The position numbers and the translations under genes were made by a program. 24,988 nucleotides of DNA from an uncultured Pseudomonas sp. (GTDB lineage Bacteria; Pseudomonadota; Gammaproteobacteria; Pseudomonadales; Pseudomonadaceae): assembly GCF_946885885.1 (NCBI RefSeq), contig NZ_CAMPHN010000056.1:1-24988 (forward strand), written 5' to 3'. Below, piece by piece: positions 16,301 to 22,853 of this stretch. Within the stretch, counting starts at the first letter, position 1. Every line of letters starts with the position of its first letter. Below the pieces are notes generated by a model. That model was not told the origin of the DNA, did no database searches, and saw nothing but the letters and a program-made list of their open reading frames with translations.

Positions 16301-18022
16301 TGGGAGGGCCAGCAGATCATTGATGAAGTGCTCGAGGGGCTATATGAATTTGACGGTGGCTGGGGTGGCAAGGGGCTAATATGGCTTTCTGGCTACCCCG
16401 GTCGTGACACCCTGAGCTTTGGCCTTGGCGTAACACTGGCTGATATGAATATCGGTGGTGACGCCCTGACTAGATCGACTTTTCTTAATGATTCGGGGGG
16501 CGGTATCGAGTTCTACTCGACACTTGATTTCAGTTGGGGTGGCAGTGGCTCGGTCAGATTGCTTTTGCCCGATGCCTCTCAGCACTACAACTCTGGATAC
16601 GGTTACGGGGTCGAGTACCTCGCCTTTGCCGACGGCACCCGCTATGCCTTGATGGACGGCCTGACCGACGCACCACGCTTACACTACGGCTCGGCCGCGG
16701 GCGACAGCCTGAAGGCCGCCGATAGCGGCGAGGCGCTGGCGGGCCTGGAGGGTGACGACTCGCTGATCGGCGGTAAAGGCCAGGACAGCCTATTGGGTGG
16801 TGCTGGCAACGATACCCTCAATGGTGGCCAAGGCGCCGACTTGCTGGCAGGCGGGACGGGAGACGACATCTATGTGGTGGACAATATCGGCGATCTGCTT
16901 ATCGAGAAGCCGGACGAAGGCATCGACCGGGTCTACAGCTCGATTAGTTGGATCCTGGGTAATAACCTAGAAAACCTCACCCTGACCGGTAGCGCCGCCC
17001 TCGATGGCACCGGCAATGAGTTGGACAACGTGCTGTACGGTAATGCCGGTAACAACGACCTTCGTGGCGGTGCCGGCAACGACATCCTCAATGGCGGCTT
17101 GGGGGCCGATACCCTGTACGGCGGCATCGGTAATGATGTCTATGTGGTGGACGATGCGGGCGACGTGATAGTCGAATACTCCGGCGAGGGTATCGACAAG
17201 GTCAATAGCTCGATCAGTTGGATCCTGGGCGAACACCTGGAGAACCTGGTTCTGACCGGCAGTGACGCCATCGACGGTACTGGCAACGAACTGAACAACC
17301 TGCTGCACGGCAATGCTGCCAATAACGTGCTCTGGGGTGGTGCCGGAGACGACATTTTCAATGGCGGTCTAGGCGCAGATTCAATGTATGGCGGCAGCGG
17401 CGACGACGTTTTTGTGGTGGATAATCCGGGCGATGTAGTCGTCGAATACGCCGACGAGGGCATCGACCGGATCAACAGCTCGATCAGTTGGATCCTTAGC
17501 GACAACCTGGAAAACCTGATCCTGACCGGCAACGCCGCCATCAATGGCACCGGCAACGAGCTGGACAACTCGCTGCATGGCAATGTGGCCGATAACGTGT
17601 TGTGGGGCGCTGCCGGCAACGACACCCTGCGCGGTGGCGCCGGCAATGACACTTACCTGTTTGGCCGTGGCGATGGCGTCGACCGCATCATGGAAAACGA
17701 CGCAACGCCAGGCAATAGCGACCTGGCGTTGTTCGGCGACGATATCAGCCAGGAGCAGCTATGGTTCCGCCGTTCCATTAGCCATCTGGAAGTGAGCATC
17801 ATCGGCAGCAGCGACAAATTCATCGTGCATGACTGGTACCTCGGCCAGCAGCATCGAGTCGAGCGCTTCCAGACCTCAGAGGGCAAAACCCTGCTGGATG
17901 GCCAAGTGCAAAACCTGGTCGACGCCATGGCCTCGTTCGGCGTGCCTGCTGGCGGTGAGTCCAACCTCACTGCCGACCAGCGTGCGCAGTTGGATGTGGT
18001 GATCGCCGCCAACTGGCAGTAA
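10313..18022 (+). CDS. Giant RTX protein with N-terminal lipase-like alpha/beta hydrolase domain
   Basis: About 2569 residues from the ATT at 10313. Residues 1-450: hydrolase domain with nucleophile loop GYSLGGHLA (Ser158) and DTHS (His432), a plausible catalytic His; the Asp is not certain. 450-690: helical linker. 697-762 and 892-1353: blocks of Ca-binding GGxGxDxLx nonapeptides, separated by a Pro/Thr linker. 1376-1720: haemolysin-related (HCBP-like) modules between small RTX blocks. 1723-1926 and 1993-2126: unassigned Ser/Gly-rich regions. 1928-1993 and 2126-2186: RTX. 2186-2446: three repeats of about 90 residues. 2446-2569: final RTX, FIVHDWYLGQQHRVERF module and a C-terminal type I secretion signal-like end. 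Expected: calcium-folded, secreted lipase or phospholipase. The first ATG is residue 17 (nt 10361) but paralogues show the true N-terminus lies at the ATT; AAGGA sits about 9 bases upstream. Confidence 0.9.
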   Translation: MNTLSIADYLKYANLQMAAEALYGFDTTIDPNQKPGQDTSGALTLENLTTGNHHASTFTKTQVELSGLASDWTVVEHLSNTSTGFSGTLFKNKDSGELVMSFRSTEFIDDAARDNQATNALEIKELGWAFGQIDDMRNWYESIKTHIGAAPLSVTGYSLGGHLATAFNLLYPNKADKVVTFNGAGVGEIKAGQGSVTDVMDYFAGLRNNSNLIEDEITKPELLSLYLELRDEMDALIEKGGAYNGAQAKEAFESFEKDAVGRLYLLDPYGAGIPDRQRDLIKAALERAGLIFVEAYRAPELSSGGSEPSKPAPIPSGSIEQIKLDYQMAVLLTAERTKAVKLLGNTVQTFFGRKFADKEDLASNQFDVMGVGEPSAVANSQIHYGADIKIFIEDQPLMRGDILKEAIAQSFGYTDVKLLVPNYANNDFGDTHSLVLILDSLNVQNTLLQLVPEGQRQQAESTLVDILRSASWWQRDTTLGQGKAEGDVLENMVNALAQMFLGEDKAASLKLNGNPNGNTWAEVKDSDPYTGREALYTALNEIQKSAAYQALLDKAELVIPSTDGQVARTDFAQFLALYSLSPFAFKADDAVIAELKAAQGQLATAWENDRELAPADIAAGRANFSDTWLQDRADFLVRKLWFGAANLNPAETNDQGPEYGKYRHDGAYYEDIASDYRIAQGFNPDNVPDFIRQYRFGGDGGDTFTGGNETDHFYGGAGKDILKSEAGNDYLEGGSGDDILIGGKGNDTLVGGADNDRYEFSEGDGNDLVIDSDGKGSIWIDGVELKTGKEVLAGAGTWKSADGKVIYVLSTGPDQKQTLHIQYGNNLIRVKDYVLGQLGITLEEGDETPTPTTDPTLVGDKKPIDVNPTEPGEQYDYDPLGNVVTTDEVEVRRDILYGGTGDDLIQGLADDDVLYGNKGNDTLKGGTGKDRLDGQEDNDLLIGGEGADILSGAAGDDWLYAAEQVSIESVRLQTQVSGLKGDWLAGGLGNDVLVGDVGNDVLFGGGGKDTLFGGAGDDTLVGDNNFVASSFDWTVDDYGNRFRRWFSPLENDPSSIDEADSDFLYGGAGNDWVAGLDGNDWLYGEDGEDTLIGGSGDDLLFGGENNDWLTGDYGYEATVDDTHFSLVPGNDTLDGGAGNDWLQGEAGDDLLIGGSGNDTLRGDADYLEGAKHGHDRLEGDSGNDVLRGGGGNDWLDGGDDDDLLIGDEVESVLAGQFHGNDTLHGGAGNDTLVGNGGNDELHGGSGNDHLQGDAAVSDLAAQFHGDDTLHGGAGNDTLIGNGGHDTLYGGADNDYLDGDATDVPLASQGNDYLDGGIGNDTLHGRGGNDTLVGGAGRDYLNGGLGNDLYILNAGDSPIDISGATPLYETIEDEGGNDRIRFGAGISLATLQLSQNGANAQLDFCAGQGVIILNGMLGSIESVEFADGNVLNWNELSRQLLEQQVQFSTDASGASLSGGQQADALMALNGGNTFEGGLGNDILTAAGGNNTYVFQRGDGVDHIFDSHMADRPNRLRFAEGIGAGDLSLDLEGDALVLRIADGGDAIHIHGFDFDNALSQAPIELFEFADGSSLSLEQLLATGLVLNGTDGADLLEGTALSERLEAGAGNDTLKGYAGNDTLIGGAGDDLLDGGQGDDLLMGGEGQDTYLVYHGSGRDSIVEMAGELNSLRFSSVQSLDALTASVDGDDLLINMRGYGDGVRIQGGATELANWQLLGVDGALLGTAETLLALVPSDATSIEALRQQWLLEAQAAVEQDWMRSGWEPQGDGWYRRFNTHRYGSSDSRIAIDSAAVQSDAQLIWRGDFAEFEGLNIDTQTTESVTLDAGTLAGGSISTGSASTRLQELITIWNTPSAWSSTGNLRLPNSGSISRSDFASLMLTLSGYLGGSQGSSGGSISLTRQLTHRLSHSTERFALITGSDGDQVIYTEQMGTVDAGAGNDVVVAEGGYGYGPGHFLYGGDGNDTIVGSWDSDWLLGGNGDNFLSGNTGDDVYYIDPLWEGQQIIDEVLEGLYEFDGGWGGKGLIWLSGYPGRDTLSFGLGVTLADMNIGGDALTRSTFLNDSGGGIEFYSTLDFSWGGSGSVRLLLPDASQHYNSGYGYGVEYLAFADGTRYALMDGLTDAPRLHYGSAAGDSLKAADSGEALAGLEGDDSLIGGKGQDSLLGGAGNDTLNGGQGADLLAGGTGDDIYVVDNIGDLLIEKPDEGIDRVYSSISWILGNNLENLTLTGSAALDGTGNELDNVLYGNAGNNDLRGGAGNDILNGGLGADTLYGGIGNDVYVVDDAGDVIVEYSGEGIDKVNSSISWILGEHLENLVLTGSDAIDGTGNELNNLLHGNAANNVLWGGAGDDIFNGGLGADSMYGGSGDDVFVVDNPGDVVVEYADEGIDRINSSISWILSDNLENLILTGNAAINGTGNELDNSLHGNVADNVLWGAAGNDTLRGGAGNDTYLFGRGDGVDRIMENDATPGNSDLALFGDDISQEQLWFRRSISHLEVSIIGSSDKFIVHDWYLGQQHRVERFQTSEGKTLLDGQVQNLVDAMASFGVPAGGESNLTADQRAQLDVVIAANWQ
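12403..14370 (+). repeat. RTX nonapeptide-coding repeat tracts (main blocks)
   Basis: Recurrent 27-base units encode GGxGxDxLx, e.g. GGSGDDILIGGKGNDTLVGG. Two main tracts are seen, about 12403-12600 and 12985-14370, the second interrupted by short spacers of 15-40 residues. Within it, two units around 13960-14170 are near-duplicates (QFHG-DDTLHGGAGNDTL with its neighbours). Such repeats bind calcium as parallel beta-rolls. They also create long spurious antisense open frames (e.g. 13556-15757, minus strand). Confidence 0.9.
16868..17650 (+). repeat. Three tandem ~270-bp repeats at the RTX C-terminus
   Basis: Three consecutive modules start at 16868, 17138 and 17408 (90, 90 and 81 codons). 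Each has YVVDN-GD, an EGIDRV-type stretch, SSISWIL, LENL-LTG, GTGNELDN and one or two RTX nonapeptides (GGAGNDILNGGLGAD). Exact phase conservation points to recent duplication or ongoing homogenisation inside the gene. Confidence 0.85.
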
Positions 18023-18045
18023 ATCTCCGGTGCAAGTGTTCAGGC

Positions 18046-18075
18046 AAAGGCCCATCGAATGATGGGCCTTTGTTT
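18046..18075 (+). terminator. Intrinsic terminator of the RTX gene
   Basis: A perfect 11-bp stem AAAGGCCCATC/GATGGGCCTTT (18046-18056 and 18061-18071) with loop GAAT, followed by GTTT, 24 bases after the RTX stop. The stem's terminal TTT plus GTTT supplies the U-rich tail. The stem is A/T-flanked on both sides so it may also work on the minus strand. Confidence 0.85.
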
Positions 18076-18076
18076 C

Positions 18077-18358
18077 GTGCGCCCAGCATGGGCGCAATCT
18101 TGTGGGTGCAAGTTCCACCGTAAGCCGACCACAGCGAACGAAGCGAAGTGCAACTGCATGGAGGTGACCGAGTGTGGGGAGGACGCGTGGAGCGAAGCCG
18201 CGATCCGATGAACAAGAGCCGGATACATGGCGAAGCCAACCAGGGCGAGCGGGCCAAAAGCCGCTTAGCGCTCATGGTCAAAGGATGGCGGCCCGGATCC
18301 GGTGGTTGTGCGGTGAAGGATTGCGCTCTCTCATGCCTGGTTGCGTTAAAAAACAGGC
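18077..18358 (+). ncRNA. Group II intron-like 5' (domain I) fragment
   Basis: Starting at 18077, GTGCGCCCAGCATGGGCGC looks like the 5' end of a bacterial group II intron (GUGCG consensus plus GCCCA-GCA-TGGGC hairpin). It is followed by a GGGTGCAAGTTCCACC hairpin and purine-rich GAAGC/GCGAAG motifs typical of domain I. No reverse transcriptase/maturase frame and no domain V/VI-like end were found, so it would be a truncated remnant of about 280 bases; the 3' limit is a guess. Its position directly after a terminator stem is the preferred target type of class C introns. Confidence 0.5.
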
Positions 18359-18395
18359 TCCTAGTGTCGCGACACGAGTCATTTGTCGCTCTCCA

Positions 18396-18488
18396 TGGGA
18401 GGGGGACGGCGCTCCGCTGGGCGGCACTCCGCTTTAGCCGCGATTGACCTTAAAGGCGCTGAAAGCATCGCGGCTAAAGCCCCTCCCA
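18396..18488. repeat. REP-like inverted repeat with an inserted arm
   Basis: GCTTTAGCCGCGAT (18431-18444) and ATCGCGGCTAAAGC (18467-18480) form a perfect 14-bp inverted repeat with a 22-base loop. The outer arms TGGGAGGGG (18396-18404) and CCCCTCCCA (18480-18488) also pair, but the left arm carries about 26 extra bases. This is a known style of Pseudomonas intergenic palindrome. Confidence 0.7.
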
Positions 18489-18627
18489 CACAAGCCTGGT
18501 GTTGAACCGATATTTCATGGTTGCCGCCACACTAGGCGCCCCGTCGGTTCATTTACAGCACGTAAATACGCGTGCGAGCTCAGTCCGCTTGATTCGCTCT
18601 ACCTCCTGCATCTATGCAGTCGTCTAC

Positions 18628-18644
18628 GTTTTTCAACGGCCTGC
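18628..18644. repeat. Solo end of the MITE-like element
   Basis: GTTTTTCAACGGCCTGC is the same as the right terminal repeat of the element at 23337-23476, apart from one extra T. No partner end or body sequence is seen, so it is either a relic or a truncated copy just downstream of the CNMP-domain gene. Confidence 0.55.
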
Positions 18645-18668
18645 TAATGGTTTCTTATGGGTGCGGCA

Positions 18669-19145
18669 CTAAAGCTGTTGCTCAACCAACTGCCCATCGG
18701 CCATGCGCAGGCGTTTGGACATGGACACGGCGATCGCGCGGATCACTTTGGCAGCCGCCTTGGGCGCGTCATGCAGCATCTTTTCCAGCGAGTCCTTGGC
18801 CAGGATCAGCAAGGTGCATTCGCTGATGGCCACGCAACTGGCCGAGCGGCGTTCGCCGTCGAGCACGGCCATCTCGCCGAAAGCCCGGCCTTTGCGCAGT
18901 TTGGCGATTTCCACGGCGTCGCCGTTGGAGTTGGTCTTCAGCACCGATACCGCGCCGAAATGGATGATGCACATAAAGGTGCCGGCATCGCCCTCGTTGC
19001 AAATCACCTCGTTCTGCTCGCAGCGACTGATGCTGAAATAACCCGCCGCACATAGCAGATCGCTCGCTTGCAGGCTATTGAACAGGCCGCAATCGAGCAG
19101 CATGTCGTGGATTTCGTTGATTAGGGAGGAGCTGCCGTCGGACAT
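18669..19145 (-). CDS. Cyclic nucleotide-binding domain protein (Crp/PKA-R type, no DNA-binding domain)
   Basis: 158 residues from the ATG at 19145. A cNMP-binding beta-barrel is recognisable: EVICNEGDAGTFMCIIHFGA, then the phosphate-binding cassette FGEMAVLDGERRSAS (89-103), with E91 and R99/R100 in the cassette, then CTLLILAKDSLEKML. Only helices flank the domain; there is no helix-turn-helix or kinase part, so it is probably a stand-alone sensor or regulator in the cytoplasm. The ligand (cAMP, cGMP or none) is not determined. A TTG three codons upstream could also start it; the ribosome-binding site is weak for both. The gene stands alone. Confidence 0.85.
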   Translation of the reverse strand: MSDGSSSLINEIHDMLLDCGLFNSLQASDLLCAAGYFSISRCEQNEVICNEGDAGTFMCIIHFGAVSVLKTNSNGDAVEIAKLRKGRAFGEMAVLDGERRSASCVAISECTLLILAKDSLEKMLHDAPKAAAKVIRAIAVSMSKRLRMADGQLVEQQL

Positions 19146-19259
19146 GGTTTTCAATCATTGGCTAAGAGGAAGGTGACGCACAGGTAGCGACGTTAGCTGG
19201 CCAGCACTGGCTTGCCAACTGCCGCTTGCCGGAAGAGGCGGAGCGGTTGTCGTTTATCG

Positions 19260-20636
19260 CTAACCCGGGTGCGCTTTCGCAACTAGATGATCCAGTGCGA
19301 CTGCCAGTGTGCCGTATCGGAAGACATAACCCTTTTCCACTAACTTGCCCGGGATTACCCGCTGGCCGCTCAGCAGTACTTCATCGGCCATTTCGCCGAC
19401 CAGAAGACGAAGCAACGCGGCCGGAACCTTAACGCCGATCAACGCTTGACGGATATGTCGCTGCAGTTGTCGGCTGAATGCCGCCTGGGTGACGGGCTCG
19501 GGCGCGCAAAGATTCACCGCGCCACGGATATCGGGGCGGCCGATCAGGAAAGCGCAGCTATCGAGCACATCGTCCAGGTGTATCCAGGGCATCCATTGCC
19601 GCCCGTCGCCGAGTTGCGTCGCGATACCGAAGTCGAACGGTAGGCGCAGCGTTTGCAGCGGTCCACCGTCCCGGCCGAGCACGATGCCGATGCGCAACAG
19701 GCACACGCGGATGCCCAGGCTTTCCAAGGCCAGCGCCTGGTCCTCCCAGCGCTTGCACAACTGGTGGGAAAAGCCGTCGTGGGCGGCGGCTCGCTCGTCC
19801 AGGAAGGCATCATGGTGGTGGCCGTAGTAGCCGACCGCCGAGCCGCTCAGCAAGGTTTTAGGCTTGTGCCGCAGGCGTTGGGCCAATTGCAGCAATTGTT
19901 CGGTCATGTGCTCCCGGCTGGCGCCGAACGCCGCTTTGCGGGCGGGCGTCCAGCGGTCGGCGGCCAAGGGTTCGCCGGCGAGATTGACGATGCAGTCGAT
20001 GACTTCGTCGTCGCCGATCTGCTCGAGGCTGGTGAGCAGGGTGACGCGCCCATCCAGTCCACGCGCGGCGCTGTCGATGGAGCGGGTCAGCACCAGCACG
20101 CGGTGGCCGGCCTGGCTCAGGGCTTTGACCAGGGGCCGGCCGATAAAGCCGGAGCCCCCGGTAATCAATACGGTTTGAGGTGCCGTAGGCAGATAACGCA
20201 ATTGGGTTGTGGCCGATACGTTGTGCTTGGGTTGCAGAAAGAACAGCGGCAGAGCGATCGCCAGGGCGGTGCTGGTGTTCAGGTAGACATGGATCAGCAT
20301 GCCGTGGCTGGCGGAAATCAGGCTATCGAGCGCGCACCAGATCAGCAAAGCGGCGTACAAGCCGTATTTGATCCAGCCATGCCCGTGCTGGCGATAGAGC
20401 AGGATCAGCAAGCTGAAGAGCGCGCCCCAGCTGGCCACGGTGGGGCCGAACAACTGCACCATGCTTTTCAGCAGGGCCTGGAACTCCGGGGCCGGCCGCT
20501 CCGTCGATACGCTGGCGAGCAGGTAATCGAAGTAGGGTTGCAGAAACCCGGCATGGGCGGTGAAGGCCAGTAGCAAACCGAGCGCGACGTGGCCGACGCC
20601 GACCAGCAACAGCCAGCGGTAGAGATACCTTTGCAT
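19260..20636 (-). CDS. Membrane-SDR fusion: DoxX-like N-terminus plus TIGR01777-family NAD-dependent epimerase
   Basis: 458 residues. The first ~135 hold about four hydrophobic helices (WLLLVGVGHVALGLLLAF, WGALFSLLILL, YGLYAALLIW, ALAIALPLFFL). A Rossmann domain follows with GGSGFIG at 160-166, the mid-motif NLAGEPLAADRWTPARKAAF, SGSAVGYYG, and WMPWIHLDDVLD, all hallmarks of the TIGR01777 (YfcH-like) extended SDR family. Substrate is unknown. The ATG at 20636 has AAGGGA upstream and lies 20 bases after the oligopeptidase B stop, so the two are probably co-transcribed. The longer frame to 20960 is inside oligopeptidase B and rejected. Confidence 0.88.
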   Translation of the reverse strand: MQRYLYRWLLLVGVGHVALGLLLAFTAHAGFLQPYFDYLLASVSTERPAPEFQALLKSMVQLFGPTVASWGALFSLLILLYRQHGHGWIKYGLYAALLIWCALDSLISASHGMLIHVYLNTSTALAIALPLFFLQPKHNVSATTQLRYLPTAPQTVLITGGSGFIGRPLVKALSQAGHRVLVLTRSIDSAARGLDGRVTLLTSLEQIGDDEVIDCIVNLAGEPLAADRWTPARKAAFGASREHMTEQLLQLAQRLRHKPKTLLSGSAVGYYGHHHDAFLDERAAAHDGFSHQLCKRWEDQALALESLGIRVCLLRIGIVLGRDGGPLQTLRLPFDFGIATQLGDGRQWMPWIHLDDVLDSCAFLIGRPDIRGAVNLCAPEPVTQAAFSRQLQRHIRQALIGVKVPAALLRLLVGEMADEVLLSGQRVIPGKLVEKGYVFRYGTLAVALDHLVAKAHPG

Positions 20637-20656
20637 GGGCAAGTCCCTTGGGTGTT

Positions 20657-22696
20657 TCAGTCCAGTTCCAGCGCCTTGAGGATAAAGGCGTATTCCAGCG
20701 CCACGTCCTTGAGCTCCTGGTAGCGCCCGCTCATGCCGCCGTGGCCGGCGCCCAGATCGGTCTTCAGCAGGAGCAGCTTGTCGTCGGTCTTGCTGGCGCG
20801 CAGCTTGGCCACCCATTTGGCGGCTTCCCAGTACTGCACGCGGCTGTCGTTGTAGCCGGCCACCGCGAGGATCGCCGGGTAAGCCTGGGCCGTGACGTTT
20901 TCGTAGGGCGCATAAGCCTTGATCCGTTCGAATACCTCGAGCTCGTTGGGATCGCCCCACTCGTCGTATTCGGTGACGGTCAGCGGCAGGTCGGGCTTCT
21001 GCATGGTGTTGAGCACATCGACGAAGGGCACCTCGGCGACGGCGGCGGCGAACAGCTCGGGGCGTTGGTTGAGCACCGCGCCGATCAGCAGGCCGCCGGC
21101 GCTGCCGCCGCTGATGGTCAGGCGCTCGGCATCGGTATAGCCGAGGCGGATCAAGTGCTCGGCGCAGGCGATAAAGTCGCCGAAGCTGTTGTGTTTGTGT
21201 TCCAGCTTGCCGGCGCGGTACCAGGCTTCGCCCAATTCGCCGCCGCCACGCACATGGGCGATGGCGAAGACGAACCCCCTGTCGAGCAGGCTAAGACGTG
21301 CGTGGGAGAACCAGGGGTCGAGGCTTTCGCCATAGGCGCCGTAGCCGTAAAGGTAGAGCGGGGCGGGCATGCCGCCGCCGAGCAGATCGCGCCTGGCCAC
21401 CAGGCTGATCGGCACCTGGGTGCCGTCGCTGGCCGTGGCCCACAGGCGTTGGCTGATATAGGCGTCGGCGTCGAACGGGCCTTCCACCGGGGTTTGTTTG
21501 AGCACCAGCTGGCTGCCGTCGTGCAGCGCCAATTGACGGATCTGCGCCGGGCGGTTAAGGGCTTCGTAGCGCAGACGGATCACCGGGCTGGCGAATTCCA
21601 GGTTGTCCTGCACATGCAGGCTGTAGGCCGCGTCTGGCAGTTGCACGCGGTAAGCCGGCTGGCCCTGGGGCTGTACTTCGATGATCGGCAGGCCGCCTTC
21701 GCGCAGGCTGAGAACCAAGGCGCCGGCATTCAGGCTGATGTCTTCGAGCATCACCTCTGGGTCGTGGGCGCGCAGCGTGCGCCATTGTTCGCGGCTCGGC
21801 GGCGCGCAGTCGTCGGCGCCGAACAGGGCGAAATTGATCCCGCTCTGGTTGCTGCGGATCAACCAGGCCCAAGCGCCGTCGAGCTTGCCGTGGTCGACGT
21901 AATATTCATGACCTTCTTCGCGCGGCGCCAGGCAGGTGAAGGGCGCCTGTGGCTTGTCGGCGTCCAGCACCCAGGTTTCGCTGGTGGTCTTGCTGCCCAG
22001 CAGGACGATCAACTGGCGTTCGGAGCTGCTGCGGTAGCAGTTGAGAAAGAAGCGGCCGTCCGCCTCGTGAAAGGCCAGTTCGGCGCTTTCGCTGCCCAGG
22101 CGATGGCGATAGAGCTTGTGCGGCCGATGGCAATCGTCCAGCTCGCCGAAGAACAGGGTCTGGCTGTCGTTGGCCCAGGTCATGCTGCCGTCGCAATCGT
22201 CGAACGGCAGCTCGTGGATGACGCCGCTGTCCAGCTCTTTGACGAATAGCTGGTAAATCTCGTCGCCGCTGCAATCCAGGCTGTAGGCCAGACGCTGCTG
22301 GTCCGGGCTGATGCTGAAGCAGCCGAGCGAGAGGAAACCGCCATCGGCCAGGGCGTTGGGGTCGAGGAGCAATTGTTCGCTGCCTTGGTCGACCGCGAGC
22401 GAGCCGTCGGCCGGCCTTCGGCAACGGTAGTGCCGCGGGTACTCGTCGCCGGCGGTGGTGCGCTGGTAGTAGAGGTAGTCGCGCCAGGGCGTGGGCAGCG
22501 ACAGATCTGTTTCGCGGATGCGCCCCTTGATCTCCTGGAACAGGGCTTCGCGCAGCGCACTTTGCTCTGCGAGCTCTGCTTCGAGGTAGGCGTTTTCCGC
22601 GTGCAGATAGTCGAGTACCTCGGCGGCATCGCGGTTTTCCAGCCAGCGATAAGGGTCGCTGCCGTTCTCTCTACGGGCGATAGGGGCATGGGACAT
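20657..22696 (-). CDS. ptrB: Oligopeptidase B (prolyl oligopeptidase family S9A)
   Basis: 679 residues, the normal length. N-terminal beta-propeller follows DPYRWLEN, a family signature. The C-terminal hydrolase domain has the catalytic Ser in GGSAGG (S532), Asp in YNDSRVQYWE (D617) and His in GAGHGG (H652), plus LYLYGYGAYG and HVRGGGELGEAWY. The enzyme cleaves after basic residues in short peptides, in the cytoplasm. The ATG at 22696 (MSHAPIARRENGSDPYRW) has GGAG about 8 bases upstream; the longer frame adds a non-conserved leader. It is first in a two-gene unit with the SDR protein and diverges from the small membrane protein gene. Confidence 0.95.
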   Translation of the reverse strand: MSHAPIARRENGSDPYRWLENRDAAEVLDYLHAENAYLEAELAEQSALREALFQEIKGRIRETDLSLPTPWRDYLYYQRTTAGDEYPRHYRCRRPADGSLAVDQGSEQLLLDPNALADGGFLSLGCFSISPDQQRLAYSLDCSGDEIYQLFVKELDSGVIHELPFDDCDGSMTWANDSQTLFFGELDDCHRPHKLYRHRLGSESAELAFHEADGRFFLNCYRSSSERQLIVLLGSKTTSETWVLDADKPQAPFTCLAPREEGHEYYVDHGKLDGAWAWLIRSNQSGINFALFGADDCAPPSREQWRTLRAHDPEVMLEDISLNAGALVLSLREGGLPIIEVQPQGQPAYRVQLPDAAYSLHVQDNLEFASPVIRLRYEALNRPAQIRQLALHDGSQLVLKQTPVEGPFDADAYISQRLWATASDGTQVPISLVARRDLLGGGMPAPLYLYGYGAYGESLDPWFSHARLSLLDRGFVFAIAHVRGGGELGEAWYRAGKLEHKHNSFGDFIACAEHLIRLGYTDAERLTISGGSAGGLLIGAVLNQRPELFAAAVAEVPFVDVLNTMQKPDLPLTVTEYDEWGDPNELEVFERIKAYAPYENVTAQAYPAILAVAGYNDSRVQYWEAAKWVAKLRASKTDDKLLLLKTDLGAGHGGMSGRYQELKDVALEYAFILKALELD

Positions 22697-22853
22697 GGGG
22701 GTAACTCCAAAAACACGGCCAACAGCGGGGACGCCGAGCCCGGCAAAAGCCGTTATCATAAGCCGCACTTCGCAAGCCGGCCGTTGAAATATTCGGCGGC
22801 GCTGGGTTTTTTTCCCGGGCTGTAGCTCCGCTTCGATATGGACGCGCTGTTTG

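Larger units (their letters stand above)
18023..18668. other. Gene-free region after the RTX gene: terminator, intron fragment, palindromes
   Basis: No protein gene is supported here; the open frames have no family signature. The region holds, in order, the RTX terminator, a group II intron-like 5' segment, a 12-bp palindrome GTGTCGCGACAC (18364-18375), a REP-like inverted repeat and a solo copy of the MITE end, each listed separately. Confidence 0.7.

Noticed and set aside
12403..17660. Regular short-period repeats considered as a CRISPR-like array
   Set aside because: The periodicity is 27 bases in coding register and encodes calcium-binding nonapeptides; there are no constant direct repeats with unique spacers.
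19653..20573. 306-codon plus-strand open frame opposite the SDR gene
   Set aside because: Compositionally biased shadow of a clear TIGR01777-family gene on the minus strand.
20648..22249. 533-codon plus-strand open frame opposite ptrB
   Set aside because: The minus strand encodes a full oligopeptidase B with intact catalytic residues; the opposite frame is a high-GC codon shadow.
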